This document shows, piece after piece, positions 1 to 6,157 of a DNA stretch of 6,158 nt. This DNA comes from Clostridia bacterium DTU080. GTDB lineage: Bacteria; Bacillota; Limnochordia; DTU080. The translations under genes were made by a program, and so were the position numbers. Every line of letters starts with the position of its first letter. Positions within the stretch are counted from its first letter, which is position 1. A model generated the notes under the pieces. It searched no databases and was not told the DNA's origin. It worked only from the letters and a program-made list of their open reading frames with translations. Location: positions 1 to 6,158 of the forward strand of contig LFTP01000305.1 of the NCBI GenBank assembly GCA_001513395.1. The letters are read 5' to 3'.

Positions 1-1
1 G

Positions 2-2500
2 ACCGTGGTGGTTCAGCAGGTGGCCGGTTTAGTCATATACCCCTGCAGTGTGGGGACTCCCGCTTCAGATGAGTTCGTTCCCGCCTGTGCGCAATGTGTC
101 GCGCCGGGGCAACAGGTCATTATTCCCTACTGTTTGATCAACACCGGCAACGGTGTCGACACATTCCGACTCACCGTGAAGTCCTGGCCAAAGGACGCGG
201 TACAGGGAGCTGTTATCTACCATGATTGTGACGGGGATGCCTTTGCCGATCCGTCGGATCCAATGGTCGACTGTATTACTCTGCCGAGCCATAAAAGCGC
301 TATTGTCCTGGTCTCCTTCCGCACTCCCGATCATTCCCTTGACGGCGATCTTTATCACACGGCGCTGCGAGTCGAATCCAGTGTCGATCCGTCCGTGGTC
401 GTTGAAGAGACCTGGAATACTGTCACTGTGCACGCGGAGAAACCGAACTTGTTCGTCCGTCGCAGCTACAACGTCGATCTGCCTCCCCCGCAGGGCTGTC
501 TGGCCAACATGAGAGTCTTCAGAACACTATCAGCGACGACGACTAACGCCGATCCGCTGCGTTCCGTCGTTACGCACACCATACTGATCGAAAACACGGG
601 ATGCTCTCACACAGGCTGCGTGCGCGTCTTGGAGCCCATAAACCACAATGAGACTCTCCTCACCGACACATATGGTCCAGGCCTACCGCTATTGATCAAC
701 GGCAGGCCCGTATCCTTGAAGAGCCCGACGGCCCGTCTTATAACAGACTCCGATGGCAACCGCTTCCTGGAAATCTGCATGACATCTATCGAGCCCAGAT
801 CACAGGAGCCAGTGGTCATCGAGTACAAAGCTAGCATCAACTGGCAGCCCGGAGAGCAGGCGATGCTCAAAGCGACGGAAGTCATCTACGAAAGGCGGCC
901 GGGGGAGTTGACTAGATCCGTATCCAATCAGGTCGTGGTAGACCGTGATCTGACCTACGGTGCGGAACTCGTTCCCAAAGACTCGCCGATACGCAACGCG
1001 GTCTATACCGGAGAACGAGTGCACTTCGGGCTTTCTGTAGCCAACGTCGGCGAAATCCCCTGTGTACCCGAGGTTATCCTGAGCGAGCCGGTGCCCGAGG
1101 GTTGGCAAGTGAGCCTATGCGAGCGGGACGGCGTGACACCGTTGTATGACAACAACAATAACGGCTGGGTCGATCTGGGCATACTGCCTCCCGGTGCTCA
1201 GCGGGATGTGGTGTTGAGCATCCTCGTTCCCGAGGACAAGAACCTGGCCGCTGACGCCCCATTTTTGTTTCCGATCACCTTCTTTCATGCCGATCCACCG
1301 GATTGTTCAGCAACAATTACCTTTCGAATCGAGCGTGTAGAAGGCCTAGATCGACTCTGGGATCCATTGCAGATGGAAGTCGATGCCGGGGAAGTCGTCA
1401 TTCCGGGCAGCCTGCTCACCTATGATTTGTGCTTCGCCAACGCTTCAGACCGCGAAATCCGCGACGTCGTCGTCACCACGCGGCTGAGTCCCTACCTGAC
1501 ACCGCCCATCGCTCTCGACGGGCGGTTGGGCCTACGCGCTGGACAGAGTTCCGCTTTCATGAGATCCCAGGAGGGGACACCGATTGTATATTATCCCGAC
1601 CGACATGCGATCGTTTGGACTATCGCCTCAGTACCGAAAGGTGCTCGGGGTGATCTCACTTTCAGTACTCAAGTTGTTGAGTCAGTGCCGCAAGGGACCG
1701 TCATCGACGTACAGGCTGAGCTGGTTTGCGCTTTGACGGAGTTGGCGGCCGTCTCCAACAGCGTGACAACGGCCGTGCTCACCAACGAACTGGCAGTAAG
1801 TCTGTCCGCCACCAATACTCTGGTGACCATGGGCGACGAGAATACATACTACATCGATGTAACTAACGTCAGTGATTCGATAGACTTGCATGATGTCAGA
1901 GTGCGGGTTTATTTGCCCCCTGGGATAACTTACTGCCCTGCGACATCACATCAAGATGGCAAACCCATGGCAGACCCACCGCAGTCGCGCGGAGCACTGG
2001 TCTATGACGTCGGGCAAGTCCCCAAGTGCGGCGCAGTGCGCCTGTCCTTCAGGGGGATTGTCAACGCCGCCGCAGACGATAAGGTCACAGTTCGAGCCGT
2101 AGCCGCGTTCCGGACCAGAACTGATGAATGGCTGGAATCAGCCGTGGCCACGCTGACAACGTACGTGCTCCACGGGGTCTTGAGCGACGATGGTGTCATC
2201 GTCGGTCGAATTCGCACAGGCGAAGGAACCGCCCTTGCCCGCGTGCGCGTGGTATTGGACAACGGACGCTACGCCGTCAGTGATCAAAACGGCTGGTTTT
2301 CATTTGCGGGAGTGCGTCCGGGTCCGCGCCTGCTTCGTCTCGATCCCGCCAGTTTATGCGGCGTGGCAGATATGGAACGCGTCGCCAAAGTGCGCGTAGT
2401 AGTCCCAACAGCGGGTATCGCCATGGTCGATTTGAGTCTCACACCTCCGACGATCAATGCGGTGACCCAGAGTATCGTTCTGGAGGAAGGGTCCATCTGA
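2..2500 (+). CDS. Large secreted repeat protein with DUF11/NEW3-like modules and a C-terminal carboxypeptidase-regulatory-like domain (5' partial)
   Basis: The frame is open to the left edge. The GTG at 5 has no visible ribosome site or signal peptide after it, so the true start is probably upstream; residues below count from that GTG. The 831 visible residues look like a string of extracellular beta-sandwich modules. Residues ~33-143 and ~335-440 resemble NEW3/CARDB-type domains. Residues ~185-313, ~467-590 and ~595-718 resemble DUF11 'conserved repeat' domains, with YxIxVTNxS-like strands and a PPGITY motif at 638-643. Residues ~730-812 look like a carboxypeptidase-regulatory or SdrD-B fold (VxGRI, then SDQNGWFSFAGVRPG at 759-773). 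Two Asp/Asn loops, D74-D82 (DxDxDxxxD) and D382-D390, resemble calcium-binding loops. There are about 18 cysteines. Such proteins are usually cell-surface or outer-membrane-associated; that location is inferred. No LPXTG, transmembrane anchor or OmpA domain is seen before the stop. The end may be a frameshift (see the next entry). Confidence 0.85.
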   Translation, partial: TVVVQQVAGLVIYPCSVGTPASDEFVPACAQCVAPGQQVIIPYCLINTGNGVDTFRLTVKSWPKDAVQGAVIYHDCDGDAFADPSDPMVDCITLPSHKSAIVLVSFRTPDHSLDGDLYHTALRVESSVDPSVVVEETWNTVTVHAEKPNLFVRRSYNVDLPPPQGCLANMRVFRTLSATTTNADPLRSVVTHTILIENTGCSHTGCVRVLEPINHNETLLTDTYGPGLPLLINGRPVSLKSPTARLITDSDGNRFLEICMTSIEPRSQEPVVIEYKASINWQPGEQAMLKATEVIYERRPGELTRSVSNQVVVDRDLTYGAELVPKDSPIRNAVYTGERVHFGLSVANVGEIPCVPEVILSEPVPEGWQVSLCERDGVTPLYDNNNNGWVDLGILPPGAQRDVVLSILVPEDKNLAADAPFLFPITFFHADPPDCSATITFRIERVEGLDRLWDPLQMEVDAGEVVIPGSLLTYDLCFANASDREIRDVVVTTRLSPYLTPPIALDGRLGLRAGQSSAFMRSQEGTPIVYYPDRHAIVWTIASVPKGARGDLTFSTQVVESVPQGTVIDVQAELVCALTELAAVSNSVTTAVLTNELAVSLSATNTLVTMGDENTYYIDVTNVSDSIDLHDVRVRVYLPPGITYCPATSHQDGKPMADPPQSRGALVYDVGQVPKCGAVRLSFRGIVNAAADDKVTVRAVAAFRTRTDEWLESAVATLTTYVLHGVLSDDGVIVGRIRTGEGTALARVRVVLDNGRYAVSDQNGWFSFAGVRPGPRLLRLDPASLCGVADMERVAKVRVVVPTAGIAMVDLSLTPPTINAVTQSIVLEEGSI

Positions 2501-2978
2501 CACCTCATCCTCTGACCTTGTTAACCGGTTTTCTTCTCACTACGGAGGACTCAGTGAGATCAGGTCCGTTCCGTTGCCCAATGCCGACGATCGAATGTCT
2601 GAACGAATCTCTTGGATCGATAACCCGATTCACCTATGTGAGCCGCCGGGAAGCATTCCAGAACGCAATAGTGCCACTCATATTAGACTTAGTCGGCCGG
2701 CAATAGACTTCTAAGATCTGAGATATCTTGGACTCTGTAGAGCCTACCATCGCCCGGATAGCGACCCTGAAAGCATTTACTGTTCTTTTGGCGCTCCGTG
2801 GAAACGGAGCTCTTTCTCGCGCCAAAAAACCGCTTCCTACGGCGGTCTGTCGATCACATTCACCCACACGGCTGCACTTGGCCGTCTTAACCTCTTCTTA
2901 CCGCTCATTTCCGATGGCGATGCAACGCATTATGCACCGGAATACCCGACGGCCGTCAGACTGGGCACGAATTAACCG
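2501..2978 (+). pseudogene. Possible frameshifted 3' extension of the upstream gene, or decayed coding region
   Basis: No intact gene is convincing here. The +1 frame relative to the upstream gene (codons starting at 2466, 2469 and so on) is open from 2466 to a TAA at 2712-2714, then again to a TAA at 2976-2978. Its translation reads like protein, for example SSDLVNRFSSHYGGLSEIRS near 2508-2567 and SYGGLSITFTHTAALGRLNL near 2835-2894. Joining the frames would need one base skipped or lost between about 2466 and 2500, for instance in the GGG at 2489-2491. After 2891 a second frame stays open to about 3157 (LTETVVDSGGFTASSRDW near 2960). A rival reading is a separate 50-codon gene from GTG 2554 to TAG 2706, with GGAGG at 2544-2548 five bases before the start. 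Open frames of 70-90 codons can arise by chance, so confidence is low. Confidence 0.25.
2786..2846. other. Compound stem-loop pair in the region without a confident gene
   Basis: An outer 7-bp stem (TTTTGGC 2786-2792 with GCCAAAA 2821-2827) encloses a perfect 7-bp inner stem (GCTCCGT 2793-2799 with ACGGAGC 2804-2810). The inner stem is capped by GGAA, a GNRA-type tetraloop, and a 10-base bulge lies on the 3' side. A second small hairpin follows directly (ACCGC 2829-2833 with GCGGT 2842-2846). Read on the minus strand, that second hairpin is followed by a run of T, so it could act as a weak minus-strand terminator. The structure could also be an RNA element or chance. No known riboswitch consensus was recognised. 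Confidence 0.3.
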
Positions 2979-3165
2979 AAACGGTTGTTGACTCAGGCGG
3001 CTTCACCGCGTCTTCGCGAGACTGGCAAGCTCCCTGGCTCGTCTCCTTTCTCCGGGAAGAACAATCATGCAAATGGGGAGATATCGGAAGCAAGGACACT
3101 ATGCTCCCGGAAACTTCACTTTTGGTTGAGGCACGCAAGCAAACCCCTGTTCGATGAGCAGATGA
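2979..3165. other. Stretch without a confident gene upstream of the tRNA promoter
   Basis: No intact gene is supported here. The only coding-like signal is the continuation of the second shifted plus-strand frame, open from about 2891 to a TGA near 3157, which would belong to the decayed region described upstream. No strong hairpin, repeat array or ribosome-binding site was found. Confidence 0.4.
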
Positions 3166-3194
3166 TTGAACCGACCGGACCCCTGTGCTATACT
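3166..3194 (+). promoter_or_regulatory. Sigma70-like promoter of the tRNA-Arg gene
   Basis: TTGAAC at 3166-3171 and TATACT at 3189-3194 are separated by exactly 17 bases. A TG at 3186-3187 one base before the -10 box makes an extended -10. Transcription would start near 3201, leaving a short leader of about 16 bases before the tRNA, as is usual for a stable-RNA promoter. Confidence 0.8.
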
Positions 3195-3216
3195 TAGAGA
3201 TGAGCAAGAGGATCCT

Positions 3217-3292
3217 GGCCCCGTAGCTCAGTGGATAGAGCAGCGGTTTCCTAAACCGCGTGCCGCAGGTTCGATTCCTGCCGGGGCTGCCA
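3217..3292 (+). tRNA. tRNA-Arg (anticodon CCU)
   Basis: A full cloverleaf can be drawn. The acceptor is GGCCCCG 3217-3223 with CGGGGCT 3282-3288; its first pair is G-U. The D arm is GCTC 3226-3229 with GAGC 3238-3241. The anticodon stem is GCGGT 3243-3247 with ACCGC 3255-3259, and the loop TTCCTAA places the anticodon CCT at 3250-3252, which reads the arginine codon AGG. The variable loop has five bases. The T arm is GCAGG 3265-3269 with CCTGC 3277-3281 and loop TTCGATT. The discriminator is G3289 and the CCA at 3290-3292 is encoded in the DNA. The gene has its own promoter and terminator, so it is a single-tRNA unit. No copy of its 3' end was noticed elsewhere in the window, so there is no sign of use as an attachment site here. 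Confidence 0.96.
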
Positions 3293-3304
3293 CACACCAA
3301 GGTT

Positions 3305-3347
3305 CAAAGAATCGGGGAAGTCCGGAAAGGGCTTCCCCGATTCTTTG
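3305..3347 (+). terminator. Long hairpin terminator after tRNA-Arg
   Basis: CAAAGAATCGGGGAAG (3305-3320) pairs perfectly over 16 bp with 3332-3347. Three further pairs (TCC 3321-3323 with GGG 3329-3331, one of them G-U) close a GGAAA loop. It starts 13 bases after the tRNA CCA end. The T-rich stretch TTCTTTGTTC at the 3' side substitutes for a clean U tract, and the A-rich 5' side could let it work in both directions. Confidence 0.8.
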
Positions 3348-3350
3348 TTC

Positions 3351-3797
3351 AAAATGCCTGCCACCTTACACAGAGTTTTCGATGACAGCGAGTCCGCGTG
3401 ACCTATGTCCCTGAGAATCTTCATGCCTGACCCGCTCCTGCAGATACGGACTCATACCCTGTCAAGATGGTGCCCATCAACGCACAGGTACCGGCAAGAT
3501 ACGGATTCGAGCCAGTGCCTCCTCTTGAAAAGCAAGCTGACACCTTGAGTACCTAGGTATGATCAGAACAGCGTTGGTCTTGTTCCGGATCCTATCCACA
3601 AGCCTCCCGCATAGCGTCAGATCCGGATAATTCGTAGCCCGGATTATTTCATTAGGAAGGGATTCGGCCTCGCCTAATAAATGCAAGTATTGTACACGTT
3701 ATCCCCTAGTCGTCATTTCTGTACATGGATATTGTCCATTAATCTCAACGGTAATCTTGCTGATGTTGTCATTTGTCGCCGAGTTGTTTTTCACTAC
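3351..3797. other. Long intergenic leader with no confident gene
   Basis: About 440 bases separate the tRNA terminator from the ribosome site of the sugar-binding protein gene. The only notable ORF is on the minus strand, from TTG at 3686 to 3477 (69 codons, containing IIRATNYPDLTLCGRLVDRI). It looks protein-like but has no properly spaced Shine-Dalgarno site and no recognised family, so it is not called as a gene. A perfect 10-base palindrome TACCTAGGTA lies at 3550-3559, and AGATACGGA occurs twice (3442-3450 and 3497-3505). No clear sigma70 promoter for the downstream gene was found. Confidence 0.5.
3725..3739. promoter_or_regulatory. Candidate operator dyad upstream of the sugar-binding protein gene
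   Basis: ATGGATATTGTCCAT is a 15-base near-palindrome (ATGGA ... TCCAT arms) about 75 bases before the start codon. Sugar-uptake genes are often controlled by LacI- or ROK-type repressors at dyads of this size, so an operator role is plausible. The centre lacks the CG typical of LacI sites and no regulator gene is present, so this is a weak inference. Confidence 0.2.
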
Positions 3798-3799
3798 GG

Positions 3800-3807
3800 G
3801 GAGGAGG
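3800..3807 (+). promoter_or_regulatory. Ribosome-binding site that fixes the TTG start at 3815
   Basis: GGAGGAGG lies within an unbroken purine run from 3798 to 3808, ending 7 bases before TTG 3815-3817. The match to the anti-Shine-Dalgarno is near maximal and the spacing ideal. The longer in-frame start at TTG 3773 would place this site inside the coding sequence and would put 14 extra residues in front of the signal peptide. Confidence 0.85.
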
Positions 3808-3814
3808 ATCTGAT

Positions 3815-5065
3815 TTGAAGCAGGCTAGGTTTTCATGGTTTCCGCTTGGATTCTGGTTAACGCTGGTCCTTATCATCGCTCTACCCGCTTCCTCGGCCAC
3901 CAAGCTCACTTTGTGGGCCTGGGCAAATCAAGAAGTCATTGATCAGTTTGATGCCATAGCCCGGTGGTTCCGAGAATCCAATCCCGACGTCGAGATCGAG
4001 ATCGCACATATCACGGGCAGCCAGATGGACTACTTGGAGAAATTCCTACTGGCCAGCGCAGGAGGGGCCGTTCCCGATGTGGCCTGGATAGAAGGAGGGC
4101 AGGTCAAGCATTTGTCGGCTTTGGGATTGCTGGTAGATGTCACGCAAGCTTTGGACGGACTTGAGTTTACACCGGGTGAGACGGAAGAGGTCACCTTTGC
4201 CGGCAGGCTGTATGCGGCACCCTATCAATGCACGTCACGCGCATTGTTCAAACGCATTGATCTGTTTGAACAAGCAGGCCTTGATCCATATCGCGATGAC
4301 ATCTCACTGGACGAACTGTGGGAGTTGAATCACAGGCTGAGCGTCGTTTCGGCCGACGGCCGCTACACCCGAGTCGGGATCATCCCCTGGACCGGTAACT
4401 GGGGCGCTCGCGGTTGGATCTGGGGGTTTGGCGGCGAACTCATCGAAGAGGTGGGCAACACGTTTAGGCCCACGGCCACGCTGCCTCGCAACATACAGGC
4501 CTTTGAATGGCTTGATCTGTGGGGACAGCACTACCAAAGAAACAGAGCGCCGGTGTCGACGAGCCGCACCGGGTTCGCACAAGGTCTGACGGCGATGTAT
4601 CTGGGTTCGACCTCCGATGCGGCGGTCATTATCCGCGAAGGAACCGATTTCACTTCGGGACCGGTTCCGCATCCGGATGATGTACCTAAAGCCTCGTGGG
4701 GCGGTGGGTACACAATCGGCATACCAACGCCGCCGAGCGGTCAGGTCAAACCGGAAGCGTTTCAATTGGTGCGCTTCTTCGGCACCTCGGAGGTACAGAC
4801 ACGGCGTTTTCGCCAGTTTGAGTCACTGTTGCCGGCCAACTGGAAGGCCCTGAGAACGATTGCCCCCTCTTTGCCTGCCCCATACGCAGGATTGCTTGCT
4901 CAGCTGCCGTATTCGCGGCCGCGTACTCCACTCAGCGGCGAGTATAACGAGCAACTCACCAATGCCCTCAACGATGTCGTGACGGGGAAAGTGACAGCCA
5001 GGGCCGCCCTTGAAGCCGTTCAAGTGTACATGGAAGCTCGCTTTGTCGAAGTCTTTGGCCGTTGA
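3815..5065 (+). CDS. ABC transporter sugar-binding protein (family 1 extracellular solute-binding protein)
   Basis: This is the exported binding component of a carbohydrate ABC importer (MalE/UgpB-like family); the ligand cannot be named. Starting at the TTG with the strong ribosome site, it is 416 residues, normal for the family. A signal peptide is clear: K2 and R5, a hydrophobic core at about 9-23, then LPASSA with likely cleavage after A28. There is no lipobox cysteine, so it should be a soluble periplasmic protein and not a lipoprotein. Family hallmarks follow in order: TKLTLWAW at the mature N terminus, PDVAWIEGGQVKHLSALGLL, FAGRLYAAPY, then LFKRIDLFEQAGLDP, DELWELNHRLS, GFAQGLTAMYLGSTSD, and SWGGGYTIGIP with FRQFESLLPANW near the end. 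No permease or ATPase gene adjoins it: a tRNA unit lies upstream, a hairpin directly downstream, then an opposing gene. It is therefore an orphan binding protein that must share transporter parts encoded elsewhere. Confidence 0.93.
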   Translation: MKQARFSWFPLGFWLTLVLIIALPASSATKLTLWAWANQEVIDQFDAIARWFRESNPDVEIEIAHITGSQMDYLEKFLLASAGGAVPDVAWIEGGQVKHLSALGLLVDVTQALDGLEFTPGETEEVTFAGRLYAAPYQCTSRALFKRIDLFEQAGLDPYRDDISLDELWELNHRLSVVSADGRYTRVGIIPWTGNWGARGWIWGFGGELIEEVGNTFRPTATLPRNIQAFEWLDLWGQHYQRNRAPVSTSRTGFAQGLTAMYLGSTSDAAVIIREGTDFTSGPVPHPDDVPKASWGGGYTIGIPTPPSGQVKPEAFQLVRFFGTSEVQTRRFRQFESLLPANWKALRTIAPSLPAPYAGLLAQLPYSRPRTPLSGEYNEQLTNALNDVVTGKVTARAALEAVQVYMEARFVEVFGR

Positions 5066-5070
5066 GGCAC

Positions 5071-5102
5071 CGGACGCCCCTGAGCGTCTTCAGGGGCGTC
5101 TG
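5071..5102 (+). terminator. GC-rich hairpin after the sugar-binding protein gene
   Basis: GACGCCCCTGA (5073-5083) pairs perfectly with TCAGGGGCGTC (5090-5100) around a 6-base loop. A further C-G and a G-U pair extend it to 5071-5102. It begins six bases after the stop codon, the position expected for a terminator. There is no T run after it, so termination may be incomplete, or the hairpin may mainly protect the 3' end of the message. Confidence 0.65.
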
Positions 5103-5139
5103 CCAACACTCCGTGAAATAGCACAGACAATGCAGCAAT

Positions 5140-5263
5140 GCTGAAGCGCCTTTAGCATGATCACTCCGCTGCTTTATTGAACAACTGGCAGTGATCTAGC
5201 CGTGTTCGAGCCATCATCTCACACGTAAAGACGCATCTTGCCCTGAACACGGCTGAAGCGCCT
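5140..5263. repeat. 12-bp direct repeat GCTGAAGCGCCT flanking a 100-bp structured segment
   Basis: GCTGAAGCGCCT occurs at 5140-5151 and again, identically, at 5252-5263. The 100 bases between them carry a 7-bp inverted repeat (GATCACT 5159-5165 with AGTGATC 5190-5196) and most of a longer 10-bp inverted repeat. The arrangement could be the remains of a small mobile element or the non-coding end of an insertion sequence, or it could be a structured RNA. No transposase gene is present. Confidence 0.5.
5198..5254. repeat. 10-bp perfect inverted repeat AGCCGTGTTC / GAACACGGCT
   Basis: AGCCGTGTTC at 5198-5207 is exactly complementary to GAACACGGCT at 5245-5254, with a 37-base loop; G-U pairs could extend the stem by one on each side. 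Its right arm overlaps the first bases of the right copy of the 12-bp direct repeat. The loop is large for a terminator, which favours a structured RNA or an element end. Confidence 0.55.
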
Positions 5264-5455
5264 CCGGGCAATGTCTTCGTGTCATTACAAAGGCCGCGTT
5301 GATCCCTCTCTAGACCTGTTGCTTGATGAACCCGAAACGGATCAAGCCTCCCCGGGGTATCGAGGTCGTTTACTCCAAGAGAGCGTTTCGAAGCGGTCAG
5401 ACCGACAACTGTCGGCGAAGGCAATCGAGGCGTTCAATCGAGTCAAGTCAACAGC

Positions 5456-6157
5456 TCATCCTTCATTAGGTGAAGGATCGATACCGAGCTTTTTCATCTC
5501 CCTTTGGAGTCTGCTTAAAGCCTCTATAGCCTCGTCAATCGCCGATGTCAAACTGTCGGAGAATATCGGCTCATCAGACAGCGTTTCAACGGCGTGCTTC
5601 CCCGCTATGTAAGGCTCCTCACCTGCCAACAACTTTTTCGTCTCCTCAATGTGGCCTTCCAGAACCTCTCGATGTTGATTCAGTGTGCTGTCGATATGAT
5701 CGCGTATTAAATCCGCTCTTCGAGGCCACAGATACGACCAAATCGTCTTAGGAGCCGCGGCTTGAATACGGCTGCGTTGACAGTTCACACTCTCAATCGC
5801 TGTCTCACAGGCATCGACGAAACACTCGCCCACCTTCACCATGGATTGCTCAAACGTCCTTCTCGCCCGTTTATAGGCTCGAGCTTTGAAGACATTCCCC
5901 GCCTTCTTCCCTCCGACAGCTCCGATAGTACCGCCTATGACCGAACCGAAGGCAACACCCGGAGGGCCTAAGAGAGATCCGAACGAAGCTCCGAGCTTAG
6001 CCCCCGACCATCCGGCGACGCCGACGCTGACGGTATCGAGGGCCACGTTCTTGAGACTGGTCCGGACATCCGTCCAACCCTTCCAAAGCAAGCCGATCTC
6101 TCTTGAGGCAGAAATAACCAAAGTGATGCATGGTATTTTGTCAGCCAATGTCTCTAA
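5456..6157 (-). CDS. Unrecognised glycine-zipper membrane-active protein with a long helical C-terminal region (5' partial)
   Basis: The frame is open to the right edge (L-E-T before the TTG at 6148). That TTG has no clear ribosome site, so the gene probably starts outside the window; residues count from it. Residues 49-84 form an exceptional glycine zipper: G49, G53, G57 and G61, a Pro-Pro turn, then G64, G68, G72, G76, G80 and G84, all four apart. This predicts two closely packed membrane helices in a hairpin. Residues 81-97 are strongly basic (KKAGNVFKARAYKRARR), a likely cytoplasmic flank. Residues ~98-222 are charged and predicted helical, with heptad-like patterns near 160-175 and 200-221, ending LGIDPSPNEG. 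Cysteines are C7, C109, C114 and C123. Glycine zippers occur in pore-forming, channel and tail tape-measure proteins, so membrane insertion or oligomerisation is a reasonable inference, but the exact function is unknown. It converges on the sugar-binding protein gene and is unrelated to it. Confidence 0.75.
   Translation of the reverse strand, partial: LETLADKIPCITLVISASREIGLLWKGWTDVRTSLKNVALDTVSVGVAGWSGAKLGASFGSLLGPPGVAFGSVIGGTIGAVGGKKAGNVFKARAYKRARRTFEQSMVKVGECFVDACETAIESVNCQRSRIQAAAPKTIWSYLWPRRADLIRDHIDSTLNQHREVLEGHIEETKKLLAGEEPYIAGKHAVETLSDEPIFSDSLTSAIDEAIEALSRLQREMKKLGIDPSPNEG
5458..5478 (-). terminator. Hairpin overlapping the 3' end of the glycine-zipper gene
   Basis: ATCCTTCA (5458-5465) and TGAAGGAT (5471-5478) form a perfect 8-bp stem with a 5-base loop. 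It covers the last codons and the first base of the minus-strand stop codon. No T run follows on the minus strand, so a terminator role is uncertain. Confidence 0.3.

Larger units (their letters stand above)
5103..5455. other. Convergent intergenic region, structured and without a confident gene
   Basis: This region lies between two convergent genes. Its left half (5140-5263) carries the repeats listed separately. In the right half a plus-strand ORF runs from ATG 5271 to 5612 (113 codons). Its first ~62 codons read like protein (for example SKRSDRQLSAKAIEAFNRVK), but there is no ribosome site and the last 157 bases are antisense to the convergent gene. A minus-strand ORF at 5161-5424, ending in DHCQLFNKAAE, covers much of the same bases. 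At most one can be real and neither is recognised. Other small signals are a hairpin CCGACA/TGTCGG at 5402-5415 and CAATCGAG twice, 13 bases apart (5422-5429 and 5435-5442). Confidence 0.45.

Noticed and set aside
65..433. Minus-strand 122-codon ORF
   Set aside because: Antisense shadow of the DUF11-type gene with no ribosome site.
3217..3292. tRNA-Arg as an integration attachment site
   Set aside because: No duplicate of the tRNA 3' end and no integrase gene were seen in the window.
2956..3300. Minus-strand 114-codon ORF containing GRNRTCGTRFRKPLLYPLSYGA
   Set aside because: It is the antisense translation of the tRNA-Arg gene, a well-known type of spurious protein.
3166..3414. Plus-strand 82-codon ORF containing PVAQWIEQRFPKPRAAGSIPAGA
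   Set aside because: It is the sense translation of the tRNA-Arg gene, its promoter and its terminator.
4304..4765. Minus-strand 153-codon ORF
   Set aside because: It lies wholly inside the sugar-binding protein gene, which has strong family signatures on the other strand; its composition is Arg/Pro-rich, typical of a shadow frame.
5161..5424. Minus-strand ORF ending in DHCQLFNKAAE as a gene
   Set aside because: No ribosome site or recognised domain; it reads through both inverted repeats and overlaps a competing plus-strand ORF, so it is only mentioned in the region entry.
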